Below, piece by piece: positions 43,732 through 55,630 of a stretch of DNA of 64,000 nt; position 1 is the first letter of the stretch; every line of letters begins with the position of its first letter. The notes below the pieces were generated by a model. It had not been told where the DNA came from. It worked only from the letters and a program-made list of their open reading frames with translations, and did not search any database. The position numbers were made by a program, and so were the translations under genes. The DNA comes from Geodermatophilaceae bacterium URHB0062 (GTDB lineage Bacteria > Actinomycetota > Actinomycetes > Mycobacteriales > Geodermatophilaceae): assembly GCA_000620185.1 (NCBI GenBank), contig JHVO01000015.1, positions 121,545-185,544 on the forward strand. Reading direction: 5' to 3'.

Positions 43732-44030
43732 CGCCCTCAGTCTCGCAGCACCGACCGCCCGAGGCCGGTCTCCCCGTCCAGGCGCGTCCCGGGTTCCAGC
43801 CCCGCCGCGTGCCGGCGCTCCCGGCCGCACGGTCCACCCCGCCGCTCCCTCCCGTACCACGGGCGCCGCCGGTGCCGGCCTCCATGCGCGGTCTCGGTCC
43901 CTCCCGGTGGGCGGTAACCTGACCTTTCCCCTCGGTACCGGATCCGACCAGCGCCGACGGCCGGTCGGCGCCGGAGCGGAGGGGCCTGCCCGCCACCCGG
44001 CGCGGCCGACCGAGCCTGGAGGAGGAAGCC
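43732..44030. promoter_or_regulatory. rimP upstream region
   Basis: A 299-base gap between the divergent lipoprotein and rimP. TAACCT near 43915 (GGGCGGTAACCTGACC) is a candidate -10 for rimP. GGAGGAGGAAG just before GTG 44031 is a strong Shine-Dalgarno sequence. No tRNA or ORF is apparent. Confidence 0.45.
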
Positions 44031-44609
44031 GTGCCTGCCTCTCGCGGCACCCAGCGGACCGATCCCGCCACCTCGCGGCTGACCGGCTGGATCGAGTCCG
44101 TCGTCGGCGCTGCCGGTTACGACCTCGAGGACCTCGTGGTCACCCCGGCCGGCCGCCGCAGCGTCGTGCGGGTGGTGGTCGACCGCGACGCGGGTGTCAC
44201 GCTCGACGACATCGCCGAGGTCAGCCGCGCCGTCTCCGAGGTCCTCGACCGCAACGACGACGGGATGGGCCGCACGCCCTACGTCCTCGAGGTCACCAGC
44301 CCGGGGGTCGACCGGCCCCTGACCGAGCCGCGGCACTGGCGGCGCAACACCGGCCGGCTCGTCACCGTGGCCGTCGGCCCGGCCGGTTCGGCCGAGACGG
44401 TCACCGGCCGCGTCATCGCGGTCGACGGTGCCGGGGTGACCCTCGCGGTCGAGGCGAAGGGGAAGCCAGGAGCGAAGAAGCGTCCGCCGATCGCGCGGCA
44501 GGTGCCGTGGATCGAGCTCGGGTCCGGACGGGTCCAGGTCGAGTTCGGTCGCGGTACGGACGAGAGCCTCGCCGACGACCTCGCGGACGACGACGGAGGA
44601 GAACAGTGA
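44031..44609 (+). CDS. rimP: Ribosome maturation factor RimP
   Basis: Helps early 30S assembly. N-terminal KH-like part: [20 protein letters not shown] and [20 protein letters not shown] with [12 protein letters not shown]; then [20 protein letters not shown], the family signature. The C-terminal Sm-like barrel includes [15 protein letters not shown]. The 192-aa length includes an acidic tail (DDLADDDGG). GTG 44031 has an excellent Shine-Dalgarno sequence. The stop overlaps the nusA start. Confidence 0.97.
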   Translation: MPASRGTQRTDPATSRLTGWIESVVGAAGYDLEDLVVTPAGRRSVVRVVVDRDAGVTLDDIAEVSRAVSEVLDRNDDGMGRTPYVLEVTSPGVDRPLTEPRHWRRNTGRLVTVAVGPAGSAETVTGRVIAVDGAGVTLAVEAKGKPGAKKRPPIARQVPWIELGSGRVQVEFGRGTDESLADDLADDDGGEQ

Positions 44610-45724
44610 ACATCGACGTCACCGCGCTCAAGGCGGTCGAGCGGGAGAAGGGCATTCCCGCCGACACGGTGATCGAAGCCATCGAGTCGGCGCTCGTGAC
44701 CGCTTACCGGCACGCCGACGGCGCCGCGAAGCACGTGCGCGTCCACGTCGACCGCAAGAGCGGTGAGGTGGCCGTCCTCGCCCAGGAGCTGGGCCCGGAC
44801 GGCGAGGTCGTCCGCGAGTGGGACGACACCCCGACCGACTTCGGCCGGATCGCGGCCAGCACCGCCAAGCAGGTCATCGTGCAGCGACTGCGCGACGCCG
44901 AGCACGAGCAGACCTTCGGCGAGTACGCCGGCAAGGAGGGCGACATCGTCAGCGGCATCGTGCAGGCGCACGACCGCCGCAACGTCCAGGGCACCGTGCT
45001 GATCGACATCGGCAAGGTGGAGGCGGTCCTCCCGCAGCCCGAGCAGGTGCCCGGGGAGGTCTACTCCCACGGCAGCCGCCTCAAGGCCTACGTGGTGTCG
45101 GTGTCGCGCACCTTCCGCGGTCCGCAGGTCACCGTCTCGCGCACGCATCCCAACCTCGTCCGCAAGCTCTTCGCGCTCGAGGTGCCCGAGATCGCCGACG
45201 GCAGCGTCGAGATCATGGCCGTGGCCCGCGAGGCCGGGCATCGCTCCAAGATCGCCGTCCGCACCAAGGTGCAGGGGCTCAACGCCAAGGGCGCCTGCAT
45301 CGGCCCGATGGGCCAGCGTGTGCGCAACGTGATGAGCGAGCTGCACGGCGAGAAGATCGACATCGTCGACTGGTCCGACGACCCCGCCTCCTTCGTCGCC
45401 TCGGCGCTGAGCCCCGCTCGGGTGTCCAGCGCCCGCGTCGTGGACCCCCAGGCGAAGGCCGTGCGGGTGGTCGTCCCCGACTACCAGCTGTCGCTGGCGA
45501 TCGGGAAGGAGGGCCAGAACGCCCGCCTGGCGGCCCGGCTCACCGGCTGCCGCATCGACATCCGCAGCGACGCGCAGGGCGACGACGACGCCGCAGCGCC
45601 CTCGCCCGGCGTAGGCCGGCCGCCGCTGCGTTCCGGCGCGCCCGCGCCGGCGGGCGGGGGTCGGCCCCCCTCGCACGGAGCGCCTCCGAGACGCGCGGAA
45701 CACCCGGGCCGTTCAACGCGCTAG
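44606..45724 (+). CDS. nusA: Transcription termination/antitermination factor NusA
   Basis: Binds RNA polymerase and nascent RNA in pausing, termination and rRNA antitermination. The N-terminal domain starts [20 protein letters not shown]. The S1 domain (about 135-200) includes [22 protein letters not shown]1 and KH2 follow: [20 protein letters not shown] and [18 protein letters not shown]. It lacks the C-terminal acidic repeats of E. coli NusA, as in other actinobacteria; the last about 45 residues are Pro/Gly-rich. The GTG start overlaps the rimP stop. Confidence 0.97.
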   Translation: MNIDVTALKAVEREKGIPADTVIEAIESALVTAYRHADGAAKHVRVHVDRKSGEVAVLAQELGPDGEVVREWDDTPTDFGRIAASTAKQVIVQRLRDAEHEQTFGEYAGKEGDIVSGIVQAHDRRNVQGTVLIDIGKVEAVLPQPEQVPGEVYSHGSRLKAYVVSVSRTFRGPQVTVSRTHPNLVRKLFALEVPEIADGSVEIMAVAREAGHRSKIAVRTKVQGLNAKGACIGPMGQRVRNVMSELHGEKIDIVDWSDDPASFVASALSPARVSSARVVDPQAKAVRVVVPDYQLSLAIGKEGQNARLAARLTGCRIDIRSDAQGDDDAAAPSPGVGRPPLRSGAPAPAGGGRPPSHGAPPRRAEHPGRSTR

Positions 45725-45732
45725 AGTGCAGG

Positions 45733-46032
45733 GTGGCCGAAACGTCGAACCCGGTCCGCACCTGTGTGGGGTGCCGGACGCGCGCTCCGGCCACCGAACT
45801 GCTGCGTGTCGTCGCCCGGAACGGGACCCTGGTCCCCGATCCACGGCGGCGGCTCCCCGGTCGGGGTGCCTCCCTGCACCCCACGCCGGAGTGCCTGCAC
45901 GCGGCAGAGCGACGCCGGGCCTTCCCACGTGCGCTGCGCCTCCCCGGAGGCGGCGGTGCGCCGCTGGAGGCCGGTCCGCTCCGGGCCCACGTCCTCGGTT
46001 CCTCCTCGGAGGCGGCCGGGGTGCGGGGCTGA
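45733..46032 (+). CDS. ylxR: YlxR-family RNA-binding protein
   Basis: A 99-aa protein of the YlxR (DUF448) family, basic and RNA-binding. The signature is RTCVGCRTRAPATELLRVV and PGRGASLHPTPECLHAAERR, with the conserved GRGA turn. In other bacteria it affects RNA polymerase or RNase P. GTG 45733 lies nine bases after the nusA stop; TAGAGT (45722-45727), which includes the nusA stop, resembles a -10, so separate transcription is possible. Confidence 0.92.
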   Translation: MAETSNPVRTCVGCRTRAPATELLRVVARNGTLVPDPRRRLPGRGASLHPTPECLHAAERRRAFPRALRLPGGGGAPLEAGPLRAHVLGSSSEAAGVRG

Positions 46033-46194
46033 GCGGGCGACAACCTGAAGTTCACAGTCGGACCGGCACCAGGCCGGACCGCACGTCGACAGGACACCGT
46101 CGGATGAGTCAGCCGTGAAGTTCCCACGATGACCATGCACAACTAACGACGAGGTCGAGCGGGCAAGCCGCCGGCCTCACCCATGAGGAGACCC
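46033..46194 (+). promoter_or_regulatory. infB upstream region
   Basis: A 162-base gap with lower GC content than its neighbours and no real ORF. A small stem CCGGC-ACCAG-GCCGG is seen near 46062-46076. GAGGAG at 46185-46190 is the infB Shine-Dalgarno sequence. Whether infB has its own promoter is not clear. Confidence 0.35.
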
Positions 46195-49104
<2,910 letters not shown>

Positions 49105-49123
49105 GCAAGGACGTAGAGAGGCG

Positions 49124-49426
49124 GTGAGCGTGTACACCGGCACGCTCACCGCCGATCTGCTGCTGGGCGACGTCCACTCGCTCAAGGGCAAACGTGCCGT
49201 GGTCCGGCCCATCGTGGCCGAGCTGCGGCGCCGCTTCGCCGTCGCGGCGGCCGAGGTCGGCGACCAGGACCTGCACCGGCGGGCGCGGGTCGGCGTCGCC
49301 ACGGTCGCTGGGGACGTCGGCCAGGTGACCGACGTCCTCGACGCGTGCGAGCGGTTGCTGGCCGAGCGGCCGGAGGTGACGCTGCTGTCGACGCACCGTC
49401 AGCTGGTGAGCGACACCGACGACTGA
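49124..49426 (+). CDS. DUF503 family protein
   Basis: A 100-aa protein of the DUF503 family (YlxP in Bacillus). Motifs are [40 protein letters not shown] and [12 protein letters not shown]. The family always lies between infB and rbfA; its role in ribosome assembly is suspected but unproven. GTG 49124 is 19 bases after infB, and a further 79 bases separate it from rbfA. Confidence 0.93.
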   Translation: MSVYTGTLTADLLLGDVHSLKGKRAVVRPIVAELRRRFAVAAAEVGDQDLHRRARVGVATVAGDVGQVTDVLDACERLLAERPEVTLLSTHRQLVSDTDD

Positions 49427-49505
49427 ACGCCTCCGTCGGCCGCTCGTTTCTTGTCCACCCCGGCGCTCCGGAGACCTCCGGCGGCGCCCGTCTCCAGGAG
49501 GTCCG

Positions 49506-50039
49506 ATGGCCGACCCGGCTCGCGCCCGAAAGCTGGCGGTCCGCATCCGCCAGATCGTCTCCGCCGCGATCGAGACCCAGATCAAGGACCCCCGCCTGGG
49601 CATGGTGACCGTCACCGATGCCCGCGTGACCAGCGATCTCCGCGAGGCCACGGTGTTCTACACCGTGTACGGCGACGAGACGCAGATCGCCGACTCCGCC
49701 AAGGCGCTGGCCAGCGCCACCGGCGTGCTCCGCTCGACGGTCGGCAAGCAGACCGGCATCAAGTTCGTGCCGTCGCTGGAGTTCGTGGCCGACATCGTCC
49801 CGGACACCGCGCGCGAGCTCGAGGAGGCGCTCGAGCGTGCCCGGCACGCCGACGCCGAGCTCGCCCGCGCCCGCGAGGGCGCCAGCTACGCCGGCGAGCC
49901 CGACCCCTACCGGCGGCCCGCCGAGGACGACGGCGACGACGACCTCCGCGACCTCGACCACGGGAGCGGTCCGACCGCGGCCGGAACTGCCGATGACAGT
50001 GCCGACGAGGACGTCGCCGCGCAGAGGAGTGTGATGTGA
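49506..50039 (+). CDS. rbfA: Ribosome-binding factor A
   Basis: Binds the 30S subunit during 16S 5'-end maturation and cold adaptation. Signatures are [51 protein letters not shown] and [27 protein letters not shown]. About 60 C-terminal residues are acidic and disordered. ATG 49506 has GGAGG. A GAGCG-rich spacer follows before the next small gene. Confidence 0.97.
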   Translation: MADPARARKLAVRIRQIVSAAIETQIKDPRLGMVTVTDARVTSDLREATVFYTVYGDETQIADSAKALASATGVLRSTVGKQTGIKFVPSLEFVADIVPDTARELEEALERARHADAELARAREGASYAGEPDPYRRPAEDDGDDDLRDLDHGSGPTAAGTADDSADEDVAAQRSVM

Positions 50040-50112
50040 GCGAGCGTGCGAGCGAGCCAGGGCACAGAGCACCGCTGGTCGCGAGGACGACGAGCGCCAG
50101 CGAGGAGGACTC
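50040..50112. repeat. GAGCG-rich intergenic spacer
   Basis: GCGAGCGTGCGAGCG (50040-50054) shares 14 of 15 bases with the loop core of the repeat at 38628-38642. The rest of the 73 bases is rich in GCGAG. It contains no ORF other than the start of the following gene. Confidence 0.5.
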
Positions 50113-50358
50113 GTGACTGAAGTCGATCCCGACCCGTACGAGCCCGGCGAGGGGCAGGGGGAGTCGTCGCTGGGCGGCGCCCCGGTGCCCGACGAGGGCG
50201 ACCCGACCGACGGGGGCAGGCACGGGGAGATCGGCGAGGCACCCGGCATCGCCGCCGACGAGCCGGACGGTGGCGGACCCTCCTATCCGGTCGGCGGCGG
50301 ATCGGTGACCGAGGAGCGCAACGCCCCTCCGGTCGCCGACCCGGGCCCGGACGCCTGA
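50113..50358 (+). CDS. Small acidic hypothetical protein
   Basis: An 81-aa protein rich in Gly, Asp, Glu and Pro, no TM, no known family, probably disordered. It starts MTEVDPDPYEPGEGQGESSL. GTG 50113 is preceded by GGAGG at good spacing and it lies between rbfA and nrnA, four bases before the latter. Its real nature is supported mainly by the ribosome-binding site. Confidence 0.6.
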   Translation: MTEVDPDPYEPGEGQGESSLGGAPVPDEGDPTDGGRHGEIGEAPGIAADEPDGGGPSYPVGGGSVTEERNAPPVADPGPDA

Positions 50359-50362
50359 CCCG

Positions 50363-51391
50363 ATGACGATCAGCTCGTCGCACCCGGCCGCGGGTCCCGT
50401 CGCGGCCGGCCGCACCGTCGCCGGGGTGCTCGCCGAGGCCGCGGACGCCCGCGCCACCGTCGTCCTCTCCGGGCACGTACAGCCCGACGCCGACGCGCTC
50501 GGCAGCACCCTGTCGCTGGCCGAGGGGCTCCGCCGGCGCGGGGCGCGGGTCCTGACGACGTTCCCGGACCCGTTCACCCTGCCGGCGTCGCTGGGCTGGC
50601 TGCCGGGAGCGGAGGGGCTCGTGCCCTCGTCGTCGGTGCCCTCGTCGCCGGACGTGTTCGTCAGCCTGGATGCCGCCTCGCCCGGCCGGCTCGGTGAGCT
50701 CGCGGTTCTTCTCGACCGCGCCGGCACGTCCGTCGTCGTCGACCACCACGCCAGCAACCCCGGCTTCGGTGACGTACGGCTGATCGACGGCCTCGCCCCG
50801 GCCACGGTCACCCTGGTGGCCGGGCTGCTCGACGAGCTGGGCGTCTCGATCGATCCCCAGCTCGCCACGTGCCTGTACGCGGGGCTGGCCGCCGACACCG
50901 GTTCCTTCCGGTTCGGCAACACCCGGCCCGAGACCCACGAGCTGGCCTCCCGGCTGCTGGCCACCGGGATCGACCACGCGGCCATCAGCCGGCGGCTGTT
51001 CGACACCGCGCCCTTCGGCTGGCTCGGCCTCCTCTCGGCCGTCACCGGGCGCGCCGTGCTCGAGACCGACGTCGGCGCCGGCCTGGTGTGGACGTGGTCG
51101 AGCACCGCCGAGGCCGCCGAGCACGGCCTGCCGGGTGAGCAGCTCGAGGCGCTGGTCGACGTCATCCGGTCCGCCGAGGAGGCCGACGTCGCCTGCGTTC
51201 TCAAGGGTCAGGACGACGGCTCGTGGTCGGTCTCGCTGCGCTCGCGCGGCCGCACCGACGTCGCCCGGGTCGCCATGGCGCTGGGCGGCGGGGGTCACAC
51301 CCTGGCCGCCGGCTACAGCTCCCACCTCGACCGTGAGAAGACCGTCGAGGCCCTCCGCGCCGAGTTGACCACCGCGATCATGGAGTCCTGA
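50363..51391 (+). CDS. nrnA: DHH-family phosphoesterase NrnA (nanoRNase/pAp phosphatase)
   Basis: Degrades very short RNAs and may hydrolyse pAp or cyclic dinucleotide products. The DHH motif is VVVDHHASNPGFGD (D127, H128, H129), preceded by VVLSGHVQPDADALGSTLSL and VFVSLDAASPGRL. A C-terminal DHHA1 domain ends in GGGGHTLAAGYSSH. The 342-aa length is typical. Its place after rbfA is conserved in actinobacteria. The last codons form one arm of an inverted repeat. Confidence 0.95.
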   Translation: MTISSSHPAAGPVAAGRTVAGVLAEAADARATVVLSGHVQPDADALGSTLSLAEGLRRRGARVLTTFPDPFTLPASLGWLPGAEGLVPSSSVPSSPDVFVSLDAASPGRLGELAVLLDRAGTSVVVDHHASNPGFGDVRLIDGLAPATVTLVAGLLDELGVSIDPQLATCLYAGLAADTGSFRFGNTRPETHELASRLLATGIDHAAISRRLFDTAPFGWLGLLSAVTGRAVLETDVGAGLVWTWSSTAEAAEHGLPGEQLEALVDVIRSAEEADVACVLKGQDDGSWSVSLRSRGRTDVARVAMALGGGGHTLAAGYSSHLDREKTVEALRAELTTAIMES

Positions 51392-51435
51392 CCACGATTC
51401 CGGCTCCCCGAGTGGTTCCCATTCCATGATCGCGG
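51372..51435. repeat. 13-bp inverted repeat joining nrnA end and MATE start
   Basis: CCGCGATCATGGA (51372-51384) and TCCATGATCGCGG (51423-51435) are perfect reverse complements separated by 38 bases. The left arm encodes the last nrnA residues, the right arm contains the ATG of the MATE gene. Inner ACCAC/GTGGT adds a second stem. Confidence 0.75.
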
Positions 51436-52742
51436 ACGGCGGCCGCGCCACTCCGTCCGTCCTGTCGTTGGCCGTCCCGGCGCTCGTCGTCCTGGCGGCC
51501 GAGCCGCTGTACCTGCTGGTCGACACGGCGGTCGTGGGCAACCTGGGCACCGTCCCGCTCGGCGGCCTCGCCGTCGGCGGCGCGCTGCTGGCGTGGGCCG
51601 CCGGGCTGCTGAACTTCCTCGCCTACGGCACCACCGCCCGTGCGGCCCGCCGGGCCGGAGCGGGCGACCGGGCCGGGGCGGTGGCCGAGGGCGTGCAGGC
51701 CACCTGGCTCGCGCTGGGCCTGGGGCTGGCGGTGCTCGCCGCGTTCCAGCTCCTCGCCGGCCCGCTGACCGAGCTCCTGGCCGGCGGGCGGGGTCCGGTC
51801 GCCGCGGCGGGGGAGCAGTGGCTGCGCATCGCCTCCCTCGGGGTGCCGCTGCTCCTGGTCTCCCTCGCCGGGAACGGCTGGCTGCGCGGGGTGCAGGAGC
51901 TGCGCCGCCCGGTCCAGTACGTGCTCGCCGGCAGCCTGGTCAGCGTCGTCCTCTGCCCCCTGCTCGTGTACCCGGCCGGGCTCGGCCTCGCCGGCTCGGC
52001 CGTCGCGAACGTGGTCGGACAGGCCGTGGCGGCGGCGCTCTTCCTCCGCGCGCTGGCGCGGGAGGGGGTGGGCTGGCGTCCCCGGCCGGCCGCGATGCGG
52101 GCGCAGCTGGTCATCGGCCGCGACCTGCTGCTGCGGGCCGCCGTCCTGCAGGTGTCCTTCCTGGCCGCCGCCGGGGTCGCGGCGCGGGCTGGCACGGTGC
52201 CGCTGGCCGCCCACCAGATCGCCCTGCAGCTCTTCTTCTTCCTCGCCCTGGTGCTCGACGCCTACGCGATCGCCGCCCAGACCCTCGTGGGGCAGGCGCT
52301 CGGCCGGGGAGCGCCGCAGGCCGCCCGGACGACGGCCCGGCGGGTCGCCGTCTGGGGGCTCGGCACCGGAACGGTCGTCGGGCTGCTCCTGATCATCCTG
52401 CGGAACGCACTGCTGCCCGTGTTCACCGACGACCCGGCCGTGGTGGCCCAGGCGGAGGTCGTCTGGTGGTTCCTCGCCGCCATGCAGCCGCTCGCCGGCG
52501 TCGTGTTCGCCCTGGACGGCGTGCTGATGGGCGCCGGCGACGTCGGCTATCTCCGGAGCGTCACGATCGGGTCCGCGCTGCTCGGCTTCCTGCCCCTCTC
52601 GCTGCTGGCGCTGCCGCTCGGATGGGGCCTGGCCGGCGTCTGGAGCGGCCTCACCCTCTTCATCGTCCTTCGCCTGGTGGGTGTGGCGCTCCGGGTGGCG
52701 GGTGATCGCTGGATGGCGGCGCCTGACACGGTGACCGCATGA
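51426..52742 (+). CDS. MATE family efflux transporter (DinF-like)
   Basis: A 438-aa membrane protein of the MATE/DinF type, which exports drugs or toxic compounds with sodium or protons. About 12 hydrophobic segments are visible, with LSLAVPALVVLAAEPLYLLVDTAVVGNLG and TVPLAAHQIALQLFFFLALVLDAYAIAAQTLVG typical of MATE halves. Adjacent nrnA and truB are its usual neighbours in actinobacteria. The ATG lies in an inverted repeat without a Shine-Dalgarno sequence. The stop overlaps the truB start. Confidence 0.95.
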   Translation: MIADGGRATPSVLSLAVPALVVLAAEPLYLLVDTAVVGNLGTVPLGGLAVGGALLAWAAGLLNFLAYGTTARAARRAGAGDRAGAVAEGVQATWLALGLGLAVLAAFQLLAGPLTELLAGGRGPVAAAGEQWLRIASLGVPLLLVSLAGNGWLRGVQELRRPVQYVLAGSLVSVVLCPLLVYPAGLGLAGSAVANVVGQAVAAALFLRALAREGVGWRPRPAAMRAQLVIGRDLLLRAAVLQVSFLAAAGVAARAGTVPLAAHQIALQLFFFLALVLDAYAIAAQTLVGQALGRGAPQAARTTARRVAVWGLGTGTVVGLLLIILRNALLPVFTDDPAVVAQAEVVWWFLAAMQPLAGVVFALDGVLMGAGDVGYLRSVTIGSALLGFLPLSLLALPLGWGLAGVWSGLTLFIVLRLVGVALRVAGDRWMAAPDTVTA

Positions 52743-53680
52743 GTCCCCGCAAGCCCGATGCCGACGTGCCGCCCGGCCTGCTGCTGGTCGACAAGCCCGC
52801 GGGGATGACCTCGCACGACGTCGTCGCGCGCGCCCGGCGCGTGCTGTCGGTCCGCAAGGTCGGCCACGCCGGCACGCTGGACCCGATGGCCACGGGCCTG
52901 CTCGTGCTGGGCGTCGGCGCTGCCACCCGCCTGCTCGGTCACGTCGGCGGCCACGACAAGACCTACGAGGCGACGATCCGCCTGGGCGCCTCGACGGTCA
53001 CCGACGACCGCGAGGGCGAGGTGCTGCGCACGGTGTCGACGGCGGAACTGGACGAGGCCGCGATCCGGGCGGCGCTCGCCGACCAGACCGGTCCGCTGCA
53101 CCAGGTGCCCTCGTCGGTGAGCGCGGTGAAGGTCGAGGGCCGGCGCTCCTACGACCGCGTGCGCGCGGGCGAGGCGGTGGAGCTGGCGCCCCGCTCGGTC
53201 ACCGTGCACGCGCTCGAGGTGCACCGGATCGCGCGCCCGACGGCCGACCTGGTCGACGTCGACGTCACCGTGTCGTGCACCGCCGGCACCTACATCCGCG
53301 CCATCGCCCGGGACGCCGGCGCCGCGCTGGGCGTGGGGGGCCACCTGACGGCGCTGCGGCGGACCGCCTCGGGCCCCTTCGCGATCGCCGAGGCCGCGGC
53401 CGTCGAGGACGCCGGAGCGGCGCTGCTCGCGGGCGAGGGCCGCGGTTTCCTGCCGCTGACCGCCGCGGCCCGCACGGTGTTCCCGGTGCGCGAGCTGACG
53501 GTCGAGGAGGCCCGGGCCATCGGCTACGGCCAGCGCATCGCGGCCACCGGCGCCGCCGGGTTGCACGCCGCGGTGGACCCGGACGGGCGCCTGGCCGCCC
53601 TCGTCGAGGACGCCGGCCCCACCGCGCGGGTGGCCGTCGGCTTTCCCCCCGCGCCGGATGTGGCAACCTCGGAGACGTGA
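52739..53680 (+). CDS. truB: tRNA pseudouridine 55 synthase
   Basis: Converts U55 of tRNA to pseudouridine. The catalytic Asp48 is in RKVGHAGTLDPMATGLLVLG, with KTYEATIRLG, VPSSVSAVKVEGRRSYDRVRAG and the family end region. The 313-aa length includes a C-terminal PUA-like portion. ATG 52739 overlaps the MATE stop. In many actinobacteria ribF follows directly; here larE, DUF6204, larB, an ABM gene and ilvE intervene. Confidence 0.97.
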   Translation: MSPRKPDADVPPGLLLVDKPAGMTSHDVVARARRVLSVRKVGHAGTLDPMATGLLVLGVGAATRLLGHVGGHDKTYEATIRLGASTVTDDREGEVLRTVSTAELDEAAIRAALADQTGPLHQVPSSVSAVKVEGRRSYDRVRAGEAVELAPRSVTVHALEVHRIARPTADLVDVDVTVSCTAGTYIRAIARDAGAALGVGGHLTALRRTASGPFAIAEAAAVEDAGAALLAGEGRGFLPLTAAARTVFPVRELTVEEARAIGYGQRIAATGAAGLHAAVDPDGRLAALVEDAGPTARVAVGFPPAPDVATSET

Positions 53681-54513
53681 TGCTCGACGCCCGCCTGGCC
53701 GCCCTCGACGCGGAGCTCGCCCCGCTGCCCGGAGTGCTCGTCGCCTTCTCCGGCGGTGTCGACTCCGGCGTCGTGCTGGCCGCCGCCGTCCGTGCGCTGG
53801 GCGCCGACCGCGTGGTCGCGGCGACCGCCGTCTCACCCAGCCTGCCCGCGGCCGAACGCGCCGCCGCCGCCGAGTTCGTCGCGTCGCTCGGGGTGCGCCA
53901 CGAGCAGCCCCGCACCGACGAGCTCTCCCGCGAGGGCTACCGCGCCAACGCCGGCGACCGCTGCGCCTTCTGCAAGTCCGAGCTGATCGACGTCCTCACG
54001 CCCCTGGCCGCCCGGCTCGGCATCGCCGACGTCGTCACCGGGACGAACGCCGACGACCTGCGGGCCGGGTTCCGGCCCGGCATCCGCGCGGCCGCCGAGC
54101 GGGGTGCCTGGGCGCCGCTGGCCCGCGCCGGCATGACCAAGGACGACGTCCGTGCCGCGGCCCGGCTCTGGGGCCTGCCGCTGGCCGACAAGCCCGCGGC
54201 GGCGTGCCTGGCGAGCCGGATCGCGTACGGGGTGCCGGTGTCGGCCGAGGGGCTCGCGCGCGTCGAGGCCGCGGAGACCGCTCTGCGGTCCGCGCTGGCC
54301 GAGGACGGCCTCGAGGTCCGGAACCTGCGCGTGCGCGACATGGGCGAGGACGTGGCGCGGGTCGAGGTCGATGCCGCCCTGGTGCCCGACGTCGTCGCCC
54401 GGCCGCACCTGCTCGACGCGGTGGCCGGCTTCGAGCGCGTCGACGTCGACCCTCGAGGCTTCCGATCGGGCTCGATGAACGAGCTGCTGCCCGATCCCGT
54501 CCGCTACCGCTGA
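53680..54513 (+). CDS. larE: LarE family sulfur transferase for the nickel-pincer cofactor
   Basis: ATP-dependent enzyme that donates sulfur to the pincer cofactor of lactate racemase. The PP-loop is AFSGGVDSGV (residues 22-31). The sacrificial cysteine Cys176 in AACLASRIAYG aligns with Cys176 of Lactobacillus LarE. CAFCKSEL near 92-99 is an additional cysteine pair. The end RVDVDPRGFRSGSMNELL is typical. ATG 53680 overlaps the truB TGA and has GGAG at five-base spacing. LarB is encoded 378 bases downstream on the opposite strand; no larC or larA is in the window. Confidence 0.9.
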   Translation: MLDARLAALDAELAPLPGVLVAFSGGVDSGVVLAAAVRALGADRVVAATAVSPSLPAAERAAAAEFVASLGVRHEQPRTDELSREGYRANAGDRCAFCKSELIDVLTPLAARLGIADVVTGTNADDLRAGFRPGIRAAAERGAWAPLARAGMTKDDVRAAARLWGLPLADKPAAACLASRIAYGVPVSAEGLARVEAAETALRSALAEDGLEVRNLRVRDMGEDVARVEVDAALVPDVVARPHLLDAVAGFERVDVDPRGFRSGSMNELLPDPVRYR

Positions 54514-54550
54514 GCCCGGGAAAGCGCTCGCCTGCGTGCGCACGTGACCG

Positions 54551-54556
54551 ATAGCG
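54551..54556 (+). promoter_or_regulatory. -10-like element TAGCGT of the DUF6204 gene
   Basis: TAGCGT lies eight bases before ATG 54565. A possible GGAG also precedes the ATG, so the transcript might be leaderless or short-leadered. Confidence 0.4.
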
Positions 54557-54564
54557 TCCGGAGC

Positions 54565-54894
54565 ATGGCGGAGCGCACGTACCGGGTGATCGTCCGTGGC
54601 CGCTTCGACGGGCTCGACGAGCCCACGCGCTCGCGGTTGCTGAGCGAGGCGGCTGAGCACGACGTGCTCACGGCACGCTTCACCGACGACGGAACCCTCA
54701 CCTACGACCGGCGCGTCGACGCCTTCCAGCACCGGGTCGTCGTGCGCGTCGACGAGGGGCCGGGGGAGGATGACGTCGCCCTCACCGCGGGCGAGCTGGC
54801 GGCCGTGGAGTACCTGGACGCCGCCGGCCTCGGGTACCGCGACCTGCGGGCCAAGGCCACCTGCGTGGACGACGTGAAGGTCCGCCGCCGCTAG
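54565..54894 (+). CDS. DUF6204 family protein
   Basis: A 109-aa protein of the DUF6204 family, actinobacterial, function unknown. Motifs are RTYRVIVRGRFDGLDEPTRS, LLSEAAEHDVLTARFTDDGT and LTYDRRVDAFQHRVVVRVDE. ATG 54565 is preferred to an upstream GTG at 54544. Its stop shares CTAG with that of larB, so the two genes overlap tail to tail by four bases. Confidence 0.85.
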   Translation: MAERTYRVIVRGRFDGLDEPTRSRLLSEAAEHDVLTARFTDDGTLTYDRRVDAFQHRVVVRVDEGPGEDDVALTAGELAAVEYLDAAGLGYRDLRAKATCVDDVKVRRR

Positions 54895-55580
54895 GGCCGG
54901 TGCGGCCGGGGGGCGACCGCCTTCACGATGCGGGCGGCGGCCACGCCGGCGCCGAACCCGTTGTCGATGTTGACCACCAGGACTCCCGGCGCGCAGGCGG
55001 TCAGCATGGTCAGCAGGGCGGCCAGCCCCTCGAAGGCGGCGCCGTAGCCCACCGACGTCGGCACGGCGACCACCAGGCGGTCGGTGAGGCCGGCGACGAC
55101 GCTGGGCAGGGCGCCGTCCATCCCGGCGACGACCACGACCGCGTCGGCGGCGGCCACTTCGGGTGCGACGGCGAGCACGCGGTGCACACCGGCCACGCCC
55201 ACGTCGTCCACGCGGGTGCAGCCCACGCCGCTGGCGGTCAGGGTCGCGGCCACCTCGGCGGCGACCGGGCCGTCCGACGTCCCGGCCGTGAGGACGACGA
55301 CGTTTCCGACCGGCTCCGGCAGCGCCCCGACGAACGCGCAGCGGGCCTCGGCGTCGATGACCGCCGCGGGCCAGCGCGCCCTGATCGCGGCGGCGGTGCC
55401 GTCGTCGACCCGGGTCGCCCAGGCGAGTCGGGCGCCGGACTCGTGCAGGGCCTCGAGGCAGGCGACGGTCTGCGCGGAGGTCTTGCCCGCGGCGTAGACG
55501 ACCTCGGGCGTGCCGGTGCGCTCGGCGCGGTCGAGGTCGAGCCGGGCGAAGCCGAGGTCGGCGGTGCGGTGCGTGCTCAC
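54891..55580 (-). CDS. larB: LarB, pyridinium-3,5-biscarboxylic acid synthase
   Basis: Carboxylates nicotinate adenine dinucleotide in synthesis of the nickel-pincer cofactor; related to PurE. Motifs are DLGFARLDLDRAERTGTPEV, VVYAAGKT, VVVLTAGTSDGPVAAEVAAT and VVVVAGMDGALPSVVAGL, then VPTSVGYGAAFEGLAALL and GVLVVNIDNGFGAGVAAARI, all typical LarB. The 229-aa length fits. The GTG start 55580 has GGAGGG immediately upstream but unusually close, so a nearby start is possible. larE lies on the other strand; larC is not found here. Confidence 0.93.
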   Translation of the reverse strand: MSTHRTADLGFARLDLDRAERTGTPEVVYAAGKTSAQTVACLEALHESGARLAWATRVDDGTAAAIRARWPAAVIDAEARCAFVGALPEPVGNVVVLTAGTSDGPVAAEVAATLTASGVGCTRVDDVGVAGVHRVLAVAPEVAAADAVVVVAGMDGALPSVVAGLTDRLVVAVPTSVGYGAAFEGLAALLTMLTACAPGVLVVNIDNGFGAGVAAARIVKAVAPRPHRP

Positions 55581-55630
55581 CCCTCCAGCATGCGGGATTG
55601 AGTGTCGGCCGGGCCGGGAAGGGGAGCCGC

